Source: Pilaira anomala | Taxonomy: Eukaryota > Mucoromycota > Mucoromycetes > Mucorales > Mucoraceae | Reading direction: 5' to 3' | Assembly (NCBI GenBank): GCA_025716855.1 | Contig: JAIXMQ010000003.1 | Location: 411,001 to 475,000, forward strand | Length of the DNA: 64,000 nucleotides | Shown here: positions 33,967 to 46,498 of the stretch, in pieces | Layout of the letters: each line of letters starts with the position of its first letter | Position numbering within the stretch: the first letter of the stretch is position 1 | Translations under genes and position numbers: made by a program | Notes under the pieces: model-generated | Told to the model about the DNA's origin: nothing | Databases searched by the model: none | The model's input: the letters and a program-made list of their open reading frames with translations, nothing else

Positions 33967-34668
33967 TAGAGAAAACTCATTCTTGCCATAACTTAAAAAG
34001 AGCTACAAAAAAATATAGCAAACTCATTTAACTCAAATCAATAGGAAATTTACTTGATAAAAAAGTATATTCGATAAATGGTTCCTAAAGTTGAGGGTAA
34101 TGCGAGTTACAGATATATGGTGCCAGAATGAGTTAGAATCATAAGTAGGACTGGGTACCAAGCTTTGTGTAATATTATGATAAGATGACTATTGAATTCT
34201 ACTTGACTGGTAAGAACATTCTATGCGTTTGGATCGATTTTACTTTTGGCATATACATTGTTGTGTTTGGAAAAGCTTTTAAGCTAGAACGACTGGATAG
34301 TTAAAGATAGTTCTTGATAAGCTTGGGATAAGAATTGTAACAAAAGTGAAGAAAAATTACAATTAATTTTGATTGCAAGTTTAAAACTTACAAACTAGAG
34401 CTTGAAATTAATGAATGCACTTTTAAATGCGCCAATTGAATTTTATAAGTACAGTAGGCATTGCTCTTATCTGAGATGATCACGTAAAAAAGATGTATTA
34501 CTATTTTGAACTATCGAATTACTTGATCAGAGCAGTAAACCAGATATGGGCTATCTTTATCCTTTGTTTTTCCTCTATAATCTGAGCTGAGGTCAACTCC
34601 GCATTATATAAAGGATAAAAAATAGATGTATATCTTTTCTTTTCTTTTTACTATATTATTATATTACA
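33967..34668. other. Intergenic / promoter of the trehalose-phosphatase gene
   Basis: No gene is seen. A TATA-like TTATATAAAGG lies near 34603-34613, about 60 bp before the ATG. Confidence 0.45.
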
Positions 34669-36150
34669 ATGTCTCCTACACTTATTGCACAACAACAAAA
34701 GGTATTTCAGCCAAGAAAGGTGAATGGTATCATTGAGCAATTTGAATCTAAGCGTGTTATAATAAGTGAAAGTCAAGATCAAGACATATTAAATAGTTAT
34801 CAAGCATTATTACAATACTATCCTCAATGGAATAATCACATAGCACTGGTATTCTTATCCAATCGTACATATCAAGAAGTAGACAAGAATGTTCATTATT
34901 TTGAAAAAGAATCTTATAATAAGCTGATACCTATTGCTGCAGTTCGTATTATTAAACCAAATGATCAACTGTTTGCTTTGATGGACACTGAATCTAACAA
35001 AGTATCAGTTAATGATATCAGCAATTATACCAACATGGCGAAGTTACTTCATACTACTCTTGTAAGTTATTTTAAGGGGAAAAAAACAAAGGGCGACATT
35101 TTTTTTTTGTTGGGTATTATAAAAATCATACATATAAAAATAACTCTTGTCCCTTTTTTTCCCTTTTCTTCTCTTTTTATTTGTCCTAACCTAATTTCTT
35201 TATGGCTTTGCAGCATACTCAACCTTTAAACACAAGTGTGTTGTATAACGCTTACAAACAATCACAAAAACGTTTATTCTTGTTTGATTACGATGTAAGT
35301 TTTCGTTTATATTTATTTTTGCTCATTCGGAAATATGGATCACTTATAAAAATAATAATAATAAAAAAGGGTACCTTGACACCTATTGTCAGTAACCCAG
35401 CAGACGCCCAACCTACACCCTTGTTATTAAAATACCTCGCTGCGCTGTGTAAAGATCCTTTTAATACAGTTTGGGTAATCTCAGGTCGTGATCAAGAATT
35501 TTTAGATCATCATCTTGGAAAGATCGCACGTTTAGGCCTTAGTGCAGAACACGGATCTTTTATGAAGAAGGCAGGATTGAACGATTGGGTAGATATGTTG
35601 AAAGATGCTGATATGTCTTGGAAGGAAGTTGCTATGAAGATTTTTGAGAAATATACACATTGTAACCCAGGTACGGTGATTGAACAGAAAAAGTCATCTA
35701 TTACCTGGCATTATCGTAATGCAAATAATACCGAAGAAGCGTAAGTAATAGTATATTTATTACAAATCGTACGATGTTTCTCTTAAATACTGAAAACTTT
35801 AATTACATAGTGAACAACAGTCTGAATTGTGTCACCGTGAATTGATGCAGATTCCAGGTGTTGATATTCTTGTTGGAAAAATGAATTTAGAAGTTAGATC
35901 TTTGTTGGTGAATAAAGGAGAGGTAGTTAAGCGTATTAAAAAAAAACAAGATTCTGATTTTATCATGTGTGCTGGTGATGATCAAACAGATGAAGATATG
36001 TTCCGCGCCTTAAAGGATGACCCTCACGCGTTTTGCGTTTCAGTAGGTCCTTTGTCAAAAAAGACCAATGCTAAATATTGTGTTGAACACAGTGAAGATG
36101 TTGTGAACATCATTGGTCAATTAGTTAATACAACCACTAGTACTTTATAA
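34669..36150 (+). CDS. Trehalose-phosphatase with reduced N-terminal synthase-like part
   Basis: Four exons: 34669-35061, 35214-35294, 35370-35740 and 35811-36150, giving about 394 residues. The C-terminal HAD phosphatase is complete: nucleophile motif FDYDGTLTP (split by intron 2), TVWVISGRDQEFLDHHL, GLSAEHGSFMK, SITWHYRNA, and the Mg-binding CAGDDQTDEDMFRAL. It removes phosphate from trehalose-6-phosphate. The N-terminal about 150 residues (YQALLQYYPQWNNHIALVFL, MAKLLHTTL) keep only a remnant of the GT20 synthase fold that is about 450 residues long in TPS2-type proteins; the nucleotide-sugar site is gone. A short stand-alone TPP of this type fits a stress or carbon-storage enzyme. Start chosen at the first ATG after the TATA box. 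Confidence 0.9.
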
Positions 36151-36427
36151 TAGATATTTATATATAGAATGTGTGTATAATAAGGTCGAATAAAGATTTT
36201 AAAGATATTGAAATCTCTTTTTTTTTTTATAAATTCATGCACCATTGGCACAATAAACTACGATTACAATTTAATTTAAAAAGGTTTTTGTTTATTATTT
36301 TTTGTTTAATAATAATACATCATTAAATGAAGAATAGATAGAAAGAATAGTGTATATAAAAAAAAAAGTAAATCAATTACTTTTCTTTCTCTTGATCATT
36401 TAAATAAGTTATGGTTAAAATCGTCTT

Positions 36428-38812
36428 TTAGCACGTGAGATCTTTGCTCCAAACAGAAGCATCAGTATCAGGAGATTGATTCTATTTAATAATATTAATT
36501 ATGTGCTCGGATACCATATCTATACTCGTCGTAACTTACATTATTCAAGGAAGAGGCAATATAGACACTACCTTTATAAATAACCTTGGAACCAGTCGTG
36601 TAAGTTCTAGAGCCAGTCCATCGAGCATGCTTACAATCGACCGATCTAGCAACAAGTTTAAAACAAGAAGTAAGTTTAACCCAGGCGCCTGTATTATTAT
36701 CAGGAGCTTCGTTTAATGACCACCAAGCAGCCTTATAAGCAACTGAGTTATAAACAACTTTCATTCCACCAGTGTAAGTAGAGGTTCTGGACCATTCTGG
36801 AGCGTCACAGTCGTTATTAGGGAGAGGGGTAGAGGTAGAAGTAGAAGTAGTAGAGGTAGAAGTAGAAGTAAAATCAGAAGAGGAAGGGTTAGAAGTAATA
36901 GATAAAGCAGAAGAAATAGAAGAAGAAGAAATAGGAGAAGGATAGTAAGCGGTGACAGTGACAGTAGTAGTAATTACTTGAATGGAAGTAGGCTTGTTAG
37001 CATCAGTCGAGCTTTTGGATTCAGTAGATAAAGTACTAGCAGTAGTTGTGGTGGTAGACGTGCGGGTAGTAGTTGTGGTAGAAGTAGAAGTGGTAGTGGA
37101 AGTAGCAGGGATACTAATGGCTGTGATAGAGCCATCACTATTACCAAGGGTTCCACCAGCACATGTACCGACTAGAAAAAAAAAGGATTGGTTTGCGTGA
37201 TTTTTGATCATATATATCAGAAAGACTTACTGGCAGACCAGTCGCTATTAATTGATCCGTTCGGAGTAGTGGCTGTCCACCACTTAGGCTATCATTGAAA
37301 TAAGTTAATAAAATAATTCATTTTATTGTTTGCCAGAATAATTGACTTACAGTCCAAATATAACCACTAAATAAATCAGCAGAATAGATTAGATATAAAT
37401 TTAAAAACACAGGTACAAAGACTTACTTGTAGGCGACTTTAGTGCCAACCATATAATTATTTCCTTGAACAAAAGCAGGATCCTTACATTCTGGGAATAC
37501 AAAGCTATTATCGCACTTTTTACCTGAACTTAATCCATCCTTAATAAATTTATCAATACGATTATTTTGACGTGCTTGAGATGCATCCCAAAACATGATA
37601 CCACCGAAAGAAGGGAAATTGTCACGCGTCTTTTTCGCGATATCCAAGAGAGTGCTGGCCGTAACATAACCTCCACCAGCAGCAGTGATGCTAGCAGGAG
37701 CACCAATATAAATTTTGACGTCAGGGTTGGGAGAGATGGTACGAGCCCAAATATCCCAGGTACCATAGTTCCATTGAGAGGGGCTGTTGAAGTTTTGAAG
37801 ACCACATGGGTTATTATAGAATTGTATATAAATGGCGTCAAATGGATAGCCGTCTAAAGTAGCTTGAAGATTTGCGTCTGGGTAAACACATTGTGGAGCA
37901 GCTGTAACGTAGTATTTTTTAGTAGAAGTCTTGAAGTGAGTGTCTAGTTGTTTAAGAAAAGCAACATAATCTAATTTCATAGAATTTAATACAAGTTATA
38001 AAGACACAATTGTAAAACTTACGGTTGGGTCCACCACCTTCAATATCGAGATCAATTCTATATATTAAATACAATAAGTCTATAATTTAATATACGAGAA
38101 CGTTTGATTTTTTTCTTTTTACCCATCTAAATCAGCATCACCAAATGGACGAATATTGGAAGTTCCCCCAAAGAATTGGTTCCATAAAGTATCAGCAAAT
38201 TCAATGGCAGATATATCTGTTGAGAAACCAACACCACCTGTGGCACCGCCCAAAGATAATGTGATTAACTTACCTTTACTCTGACAGTATTTAATGTCAG
38301 GAGCAATACTGCTACAATCTGCCAAATTTGTATCAGGGAAGGTACCATTGTCAACACTATTACAATACTGCATAAAATACAGGTTAGTCATTTTTTGTTT
38401 CTGTTTTTTGTTTTGAGGAATATTACATTTGCAAGGTTAATTTGTGGCTCACCGCCTACACCAAAGAAATGAGTAAGAAATGATATAGGGATAACATCAA
38501 TTGTATCATCGTCACAGTAAAATCGAAGAGGTTGTTGCCATCCTGCAGGATCATTGGCATTAGCGGCACCATAGGAATTTTGGCCCCAATCTATGTAAAT
38601 AATGACAAAAAAAAAAATTAATTTTCTTATTGAATATTTTATTTGAATTGATATTTACAGTCAACAATATTCTCGTTACATTGATTCTAAAGAAGAGAGA
38701 GAATACAAAGTGAGTATAATAAAAACGAGTAGATAAATATTGCAAACATTACGTTATAAGCGCTCGCTAATCCAATGATTGCAGTGGTAGCCAAGAATAA
38801 GATATTCTTCAT
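36428..38812 (-). CDS. Secreted class III chitinase, GH18 with three chitin-binding modules
   Basis: Multi-exon, starting MKNILFLATTAIIGLASAYN, a clear signal peptide. The GH18 barrel includes YGAANANDPAGWQQPLRFYC, LITLSLGGATGG and the catalytic block DLDGIDLDIEGG (D-x-x-D-x-D-x-E complete, Glu the acid/base). Late barrel strands are YYVTAAPQCVYPD, FDAIYIQFYNNPCG and FGGIMFWDASQA. Three Cys-bounded CBM5/12-like modules follow: the first contains YIWTPKWWT, the second YKAAWWSLNEAP; the third, YIASSLNNNQSP, lacks the paired Trp. A Ser/Thr-rich linker (about 36830-37110) separates modules one and two. It likely works on cell-wall chitin. Confidence 0.93.
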
Positions 38813-39129
38813 TTTCTGCTGTGCTAAAGAGAGAAAAAAAAAAAAGGCAAAGAGTTTGAATAGATTAAACGCTTTGTATTTATATTAAAAATACTTTAAA
38901 TTCCTATGGTGTGCGTGCGCGTGTAACTTTGTATATTTCATAATAAAGGCAAATGGTGCAAAATAACAATGGTCTTTGTTTTTCGCATTGTAATACTGCC
39001 TAAGATCTTAATTTAGCACATTTCTTAAATTGTATGTAGGACAAAAGATTTTTTTTTTATTGTGTTGTCATGAAACAATTTTTTTTATTTAGTATACATG
39101 TATAAATAAGATTCTTTTTTATATCTCTA
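38813..39129. other. Chitinase promoter / NOM1 3' flank
   Basis: AT-rich with short T runs. A TGCGTGCGCGTG stretch near 38911-38922 stands out from the AT-rich background. No gene is seen. Confidence 0.4.
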
Positions 39130-42100
39130 TTATTGTTTATTGCTCAAGACTTCTCTAGCGATTTTACAACTCCATTGAATTTTTTCTAATTCTTCTTCAC
39201 CAAGACCGGAATGTTTACCATGAACAACGGATTCTAACATGAAAAAGATACAACCTTGAGAAAGAGTACGTAACTCTAAAATCTTACCAAATACATTAGC
39301 GATTGCTTGTGCACCGCCAGAATGTAATTGCAGGAGAAGATTAGCAAAGAAAATTTCCAAGAAGATACGAGCATTACGTTGTACAGACATAAAGTTCACA
39401 CTCTTTAAGATGGCTAATGTGAGTGCGCCCTCTGCGACAAGAGAAGCGTAAAATTTAGCCATGTTCATTAATTTACTAAGACGGATATTCTTGTTAGATT
39501 CAACTGCAGTATTTTCAGAGGCGCTTCTTTCTAAACCACCAACTTCAGTTTCACCGCACTCCCGAAGGAAATCCCAAAGACAATATTGGAAAGTGACCTT
39601 AAATGAATGGTCTACTTCACATAGTCTTTTACTTACAAGCATATAATATGGGTTGAAGGTTTTTTCCTATTTTAGAATCGTTAATTCAGATCTGTTGTTT
39701 GTATTTGTGCCTGGCATTTTTTTTTTTTTTTGTGGTACTCACATTTCCGGTACATTGTAACATAACACGACATATTTCACGTTGTTGTACTTCACTCAAA
39801 CCAAGTTTCATTAATTTCTCAAATGCATCCAAATAATCCTTAAGAAAAATAAAAAATGAATACATGAAGATTATGTAAACAACCCGGGGAACTTACCTCG
39901 GAACTCATAATAGTAACAAAGATGGTTCTACGAATATCAGTATTCATACCCTGTTTTCTTGCTAATTTCAATAATGCTTCTTGTAAAGATTGATCCTTCT
40001 TTAAATCATCAGGCATCTTTGTTGAAGCATATTTACTTTCAGTGCCTACAAGATTGTCCTTCCACGAGGAACCAACTAACCACCATTTACCTTTTGTTTC
40101 TACGTTACGAATATCATCTAAACTGACACGTAAAGCCTCGGTACTACGAACGGAACGTTTCTTAGATAATCCGTTCAAGAATTTCTTCATTTTCGAAACC
40201 ATTTCTTTGTCACCTTGACCGCCAGCAGTTTGGCCGTTTTTGATTTTATTGTTTTTTACATTAGCAATTGTTTCAAGCATGAATTTATGACGGGTGCTAC
40301 ACAGATAAAAGTAAAAAGTTAGCGTGTTTTGTCTGACGTCAAATGCTTAATATTGCAAGCTTACGATATAGTTGAAGGATCGCGTTTAGCTGTTTCCTTT
40401 TGAATTTCGTCAATAATATGCTTTAAAGAAGCAGGGTCGTCGTTACGCATCTCAGGACCAGCAGCTAAGGGTTATTATTAATCAATAGTTCTTTTTCATA
40501 TAAAATTCTTCATATACTTACTTCTAATAATACGAAGTAAAAGTTCTACACCATGTTCGTCTAACTGATTAATAAGTTCACGAACAATGTCATAAACAAT
40601 AACGCAAGATAAAACTTGAAAGTTGTATAATTCCAAAATTAAAGTCAATAAATTCTTAGACTCTCTTGCACCTTCAGGCCCTTCATCGCCGTTATCGTCA
40701 CCTCTTGCAATTGATTCCCTACACTTTTTATGCTCTTTTTCAAACATTTCAACCAAGGTTTGAACAAAGTGAGCAGCTATAAGAAAGAGATTATATCATA
40801 TAAAAGTTAGGTTAGTGGTATTTTGAATTTGTTTCTGTTTCTGGACTTACCAAATTCAATACCAATCAAACGATAAAGACTAGCAACGATGGTAGCGTAT
40901 GTAATAACAAATGAGTCGAGTAAGTTTGACTTTTGAGAAATAGAGGTTAAGATCAAGTCAGTTATTGTTGCAGTTACATCTAAATAAAACAATCAAATAA
41001 GTTAGGGCTCAAGCTATCAATAATTAGAAGAAATTAATTACCATGGCGAGGATAAGAGCCGTAACATTTTTCAATTTCAAGCAAAATACTCTCCATATTA
41101 CTCTCACTCAATCTGTTCAATTGACCTTGAAGTTGTTTATGAAGTTTCATTTGTTGTTCACTCTTTGTTACTGCAGTCTTTCTTAAATGAGGAGGAACAT
41201 ATTTTGACAGGACATTAGTCTTTGCTGGCTCTGGTGCTTTTTCAACGATTTTTTCATCTTCACTTTCATCTACGCTCTCGTCTTCACTTTCTTCTCTGTT
41301 TAATGCCTCCTCATCACTATCAATATCGTCTTCATCAATTTCTAAAGATTCATTATCCTCATCCTCATCCTCATCATCTTCCATGTTCATAGGTACCTCG
41401 TCATCGTCATCATCTTCTTCGTCGTCTATGCTCTCATCATCTTCATCCATACTTTCATCTTCTTCACTATCTAATCCAGCAAAAATATTATCAACAGCTT
41501 TTTCAGCTTTTCCTTCCATCTCAGACATCTTTTTCTTTTCAATTTGTCTTTGTCTCTTCTTTCTTAAATACTCTTGGTCATCATCACCTTCTTCACCTTC
41601 AATTCCACCAAGAAGTTCCAATAAACCATCTTCCTCGAACTCTTTACCTAAAGCCTTGGTCTTTTTCTTGTTCATACCCAATTTCTTTTCCCAATATGCA
41701 ATATCACGATCATCATCAGCGAACTCATCATTATCTGCTTCGAGGTCACCACCTTCGACTAAATTATCTGCTTTTAATAATTTGAAAAGTCCAGGATTTG
41801 ATTTAGATAAACGTTGCATAGCTTCAGCTGATGGTTTTCCCTTGGGAGCTGTCTCCTTTTTCTTGGGAGCTTCTACTGTTTTCTTGGGAGTTTCTACAAC
41901 CGTCTTTTGACGTTTGGCTTCAGGTGTTGCTATTTTCTCGGGAGCAGAACGTTTCTTTTGATGACGCTCAGCGTTCTTCTTTCCCTTTTCTAACTTCTTT
42001 TGCTTTCTCATTTCTTTACGGTTACTAGCGGTAATGGTGAACTTTCTTCCAAACTTACGATCATCTACGTCTTATTCGATCGAGATCAAAATTTTAGTTT

Positions 42101-42268
42101 ATTTATAAAATAGAAACTTTTTTTTTAGTTTTACTTACTTTGTTCTTCAAGTTCTTCTTGCATAGCCTTTGGAAGTGTTGAGCCTGGTGTAGGCAAATGA
42201 CGACCGTGTGGTCCCTTATTAAACTTTCCTCCCCTGCCTTTTTTGAAAGGTTGTTGTTGAGGTCTCAT
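39130..42268 (-). CDS. Nucleolar MIF4G/MA3 protein SGD1/NOM1
   Basis: Multi-exon, starting MRPQQQPFKKGRGGKFNKGP at 42268 and ending AREVLSNKQ at 39130. The N-terminal third is very basic (RKQKKLEKGKKNAERHQKKR) then very acidic (Asp/Glu runs near 41270-41480), typical of nucleolar factors. The conserved SKYVPPHLRK block leads into the MIF4G domain (QLNRLSESNMESILLEIEKC, YRLIGIEFGKSR, LLLRIIRS). The MA3 domain lies near the end (YCLWDFLRECGE, LAILKSVNFM). Yeast Sgd1 is needed for 18S rRNA maturation; NOM1 recruits eIF4A3-type helicases. Many exons split the MIF4G helices. The assignment is firm. Confidence 0.93.
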
Positions 42269-43055
42269 TTTGTTTTGTAAAGTAGTTCAAAGGGTCAAAC
42301 ATTTTTTTTTTTTTTTCATTTGAAAAAAATAGATAGGTTTGTGGTGTGACTGGGATAATTAGAGGAACGGGTCTACTCTTTGCATGAAAAATAAATAAAT
42401 AAACGTGATCTTTTCAGTTAAGCAACGAGGAGAGAGAAAAAAAAAAGACACAGAATGTCTTATCCTCTACAATATTTTAAAGTAACTTTGAGTTATTATT
42501 CTAATTAGCTGGGCTTAAGAGTATCATATCTACCAATAAGGGATATTTTGATATCTATCTGCCTTAACCTTCGACGACTAAAATCCCTCCTCAATAAGAT
42601 TCAAAAAATGGAGAGCAAGATGGTAGATAGGCATACTTATAACTTCTACTGACAAATATTATGTGGATGGGAGTATTAAATCCTTTAGAACATTTTTAGC
42701 GGACTTTTCATCAGACTTTTCAAAATGGTAATAAGAACGTCTCTAAAATGAAAGAGCTTCATATAAATCAATCCTTTTTGAGGCCCTTATTATACATATA
42801 TTATTACTATTTTATCATTAATAGCTATGATATCAGTTACATATTGTCTTTGATTTCTCCATATTCCTCTCCAGAAGCGTTTATTAATGTATCTCTGGGA
42901 ACGTCTTTTTTTTTTAGCTCTGATTTTAGTTGGGTATAAACCAATCAATGCTGTGTAACTAGTGAATAAGGAATAATAGCATAATATGTATAGAGGGCTT
43001 ATTATTTATTTACCTTTTTTTTTTCTTTTTCTCATAAAAAAAAAAAAATAAAAAA
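42269..43055. other. Divergent promoter region
   Basis: Between NOM1 (-) and the PAH protein (+). An open frame of 63 codons at 42748-42939 has no domain. A-run just before the ATG at 43056. Confidence 0.45.
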
Positions 43056-43464
43056 ATGGATAGGACAGAAGAACAATTAAAAGTGATTCAACAAAAGGAC
43101 GCACTTGCATTTTTGGACGAAATAAGAAGTGAGTTTCCAAATGATAATAATAAGGTGTTTCAAGAGTTTATTAAAATTATGGCCGACTTTAAGTCCAACG
43201 AGTAAAGTAACAGCAGTTTTTTTTTTTTTTGTTATTATATTAACCAATGTATAATACAGGATTGGAACAAAACAAGTACTTGAAAGAACAACTCAACTAT
43301 TTAGTGGACACCGTACACTGATTCAACAGTTTGTTCAGTTTTTACCACCTGGACACGTATTACAAAAGACAACCGATCTTCAAGACTCGACTTGTATTGA
43401 GATCAAAACACCTTCTGGCGACTTAATAATTGTAGATAGTACACGCGGTATTGTTGAGTCATAA
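43056..43464 (+). CDS. Small protein with a single Sin3-type PAH domain
   Basis: Two exons, 43056-43201 and 43260-43464, giving 116 residues. The first exon reads MDRTEEQLKVIQQKDALAFL, then DEIRSEFPNDNNKVFQEFIK and IMADFKSNE. The second reads IGTKQVLERTTQLFSGHRTL, IQQFVQFLPPGH. This is a full paired amphipathic helix (PAH) domain, as in the Sin3 co-repressor (helix pattern A-L-x-F/Y-L-D, F-L-x-I-M-x-D-F-K, V-x-x-L-F-x-G-H, F-N/Q-x-F-L-P-P-G). Full Sin3 has several PAH copies and a large interaction domain; here only one is present with a short tail. It could bind the same activator peptides and compete with Sin3. That role is inferred. Confidence 0.88.
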
Positions 43465-43617
43465 AAATTCTATACCCTTTATGAAGAAGAAGGGAGGAGA
43501 AAGGATAATTACAATTTTTTTTTTATTTTATATATATAAAGGGGAGGATCTTTTTATTGCTTATTACGTGTCCTTTTTTTTTTTAAAGAAAAAAAAGAAA
43601 TAAACATCCAGTTATAT

Positions 43618-46498
43618 TCAATTTACTTTTGAGGTAGTAGAAGTAGGAGGAGCAGCAGCAGCAGCAGCAGCAGTTCCAGTTCGTTTTGAAGTAGTAGTGT
43701 TTGGTAAAGTAGCACGTCTTGTGACAGGAGGAATTGATTCCGAATCAGTTTTTTTATTTTGACTGGCAACGGTAGGAGCTGTCAATCTTGTAATAAAGCT
43801 TTTAGTAGAAGACGTTCTCTTTTTTGTCTTCTTTTCTGGTACAGCAGGTTCTTCTTTTATAGGTGGTTTTTGACTCGCCATGGTTGCAACGCGAGGTAAA
43901 TTTTTAGACACTTTTGTAGCATTGGTAGGCTTTTTATGAAGGACCTTTTTCTTTTCTGTCACAACAGGTGCTGCTGCTGATGGTGGTGGTTCGGTTTTAA
44001 TTGTAGCAGAAGGACTGAGTCGAGCAATACGTGTGCCATTGGCAGTTTGAATCTTGTTATTGGTGATGCGTCCAATAGGGGGGTCACCGCTACATACCAT
44101 CGTACCATTTTGTCCTCTTTTAAAGCTAGGTGGTCTAATACGAGAACTAGATGGAATCACAGTATCGCTTTTGACTTGAGGAGATGGTTTACGGGTGGTC
44201 ACTGCCTTTTTCTGAGGAGGAGCAGATCCCTTTTTTGTGGTATTGGAAGTACTATTGGTGATATCGATCAATTCTGCTGGTGGGGTCATTGGTGTGATAT
44301 CGGTTGTGTCACTTGAAGAAAGTTCAGTATTTGGATTTGAAGATTCTTGTGGTTGAATACTTTCAGCTTCTTGTTCTGTGGGTACAGATGTTTTGCTGTC
44401 TTTAGTAGAAGTGGTAGGTGTTAAAGTAATACAGTCTCTTGATGAGGTATCGGTTGAGGAGATGGTATCTGTGGTTTCTTTAGGGGTATGCTTGAGCTCT
44501 GTAGTAGCAGAAGAAGAAGTAGTAGTAGTAGTAGTTTCGTTTGTTTTTGAGGTAGATTCTTCATGAACTGGTTCTGTTTCTTGAGAGATAACGTCTGGTT
44601 GGTTTTGGTTCGTAGTGGTTTCTACAATTTCTTTGATTTCTTTTGTTTCTATATCAACAGTAGGTGCAACTTCCTTTGTTTCTGTATCAGCAGCAGGTTC
44701 AGTATCTTTAGTTTCAATGTCAATAGTAGGTGCAATCTCTTTGGTTTCTGTAATCACAGTAGATTCAATTTCTTTGGGCTCTGTACCAACAGTAGATGTA
44801 GCTTCCTTTGTTTCCGTATCAACAGTAGATGTAGTTTCCTTTGTCTCTGTATCAGCAGTAGATGCGATTTCCTTTGTCTCTGTATCAATAGTAGGTGCAA
44901 TTTCCTTGGTTTCTGTAATTGCAGTAGATTCCGTCTCTTTGGCTTCTGTATCAGCAGTAGGTTCAACCTCTTTGGTTTCTGTAATTGCAGCAGATTCAGT
45001 CTCTTTGGCTTCTGTATCAGCAGTAGGTTCAACCTCTTTGGTTTCTGTAATTGCAGTAGATTTAGTCTCTTTGCCTTCTGTATCAATAGTAGGTGTAATT
45101 TCCTTTGTTTCAGCATCAGCCATTGGAGTGATATCTTTGGCGGCTTCTTTCGTTTCTGTAATAGGGGTAGATACAATTTCTGTAATAGGATCTTTTACAT
45201 CTTTTTCAGTGGCAAGTAAAGAAATATCTTGTTTGTTTTCTAAAACATCATCAACAACTGTCGTGGGAGCGGCGGCAATTGTCTGGACCGCGTCTTGTTG
45301 TTTATTATCAGCAGTTTCATCTAATGTTTCTTTTGTAGTAGTCATTAGTGTAACAGAGTTTATCTCCGCCTCATCATCATCATTCTCTTTTGTGTGAAGA
45401 GGAGTAGTAGATGTTTCAGGGGTAATGTTGAGTTTTTGTTTATTTTCAACGTTGGTAGTGGTGGTGGTGGTGGTATCAATGGCAACTAAATCTTGGTTTG
45501 AAATGATGTCACCACGATCCGTTGAATCCATGTCGTCATATGTTGCATGAGGTAAGTTTGCAGCACGCTCCATAGTATGACCAAAAATAAAGTCAATTTC
45601 TTTTTTAGAGGCAAGATCCGAATCACTTCCGTGTGTGGCGTTTTGTAACGCATCATTTTTAAGAAACAAAGCACGAATTCTATATAACATAGTATTAGAA
45701 AAAGAAAAAGAAGAATAGTGATAATATACTTTACGAATTTGGTCTTGTTTTTCTAGCTTTTTTATTAGTGGTTGGACCCATTAACAATCTCCAATCTTCT
45801 ACTGCATTTTCTTTTTCTAAAATCAAAGCACATACATTTGAACTAAGGGAAAAAAAAAAAGTGTATGAGTAAAATCTAAAATTTCTTACTAGCCTAACAA
45901 TAAAATCATTTCTTTTTTTTTATAAAAATATACCCATTGCTTAACCAGCGAACCATTTTTTCATAATAATTTTGAGTGATATGGTCTTGATAAAATGATT
46001 GCGCTTGCTCTAGTGAGAATTGAATGGTCTTGGATTGAATGATATTGAAATTATTTGTTTTGATATATTCTATGATTTCAGTTAAGTTATCAGTACATGG
46101 GATCAATGCTAAAGTACGTTCATTTGGTGTCTGTTGCTGTTGTTGTTGTTGTTGTTGTTGAACGAGTTCTTGGTTTAGAATTTCTTGTTGCTTTGTAGGT
46201 TCTTCTTGCTTTACAGGTTCTTGCTGCTTTACATGTTCCTCTTCCTTTGCGTTAGCTAAAGCAATTTTCTTTAAATTGTTTCTGGCTATACATATATAAA
46301 GTAAAATTTTAATGCAACTAAAATAAAGGCCACAAGACTAAAAAAAAAAAAAAGACCTTACCTTCTAAGAATGGACTTGAAGTGACTGGAGGAATAATCT
46401 TTATTATAAAAAAAAAAAAAAAGACGCGACAATGAATAAAGATATACCTTGAGGAGGTAATTTATATATTTACTTACATTTTTAGATGTGGTAATCAT
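43618..46498 (-). CDS. NDK-like domain protein with long Thr/Glu/Lys repeat tail
   Basis: Exons run from MITTSKN (46498) through IIPPVTSSPFLE and ARNNLKKIALANAKEE, with a Gln run, into a nucleoside-diphosphate-kinase fold: TLALIPCTDNLTEIIEYIKT, FSLEQAQSFYQDHI, then after introns VCALILEKENAVEDWRLLMG, NSIRALFLKN, NATHGSDSDLASKKEIDFIF. The catalytic His (THGSDS) is present, but the active-site Lys of the usual IKPD motif is replaced (LIPCTD). The tail (about 550 residues) holds about 15 degenerate units like TETKEIAPTID, then Pro/Lys-rich sequence including MASQKPPIKEE and an Ala run. Possibly a scaffold, not an enzyme. Stop at 43618. Confidence 0.85.

Noticed and set aside
41383..41910. A 175-codon Ser-rich frame on the plus strand
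   Set aside because: Antisense to the acidic Asp/Glu region of SGD1/NOM1; its composition follows from the GAT/GAA codons.
44615..45397. A 260-codon open frame rich in Val/Ser on the plus strand
   Set aside because: It is the antisense shadow of the repeat tail of the NDK-like protein; the repeat keeps several frames open at once.
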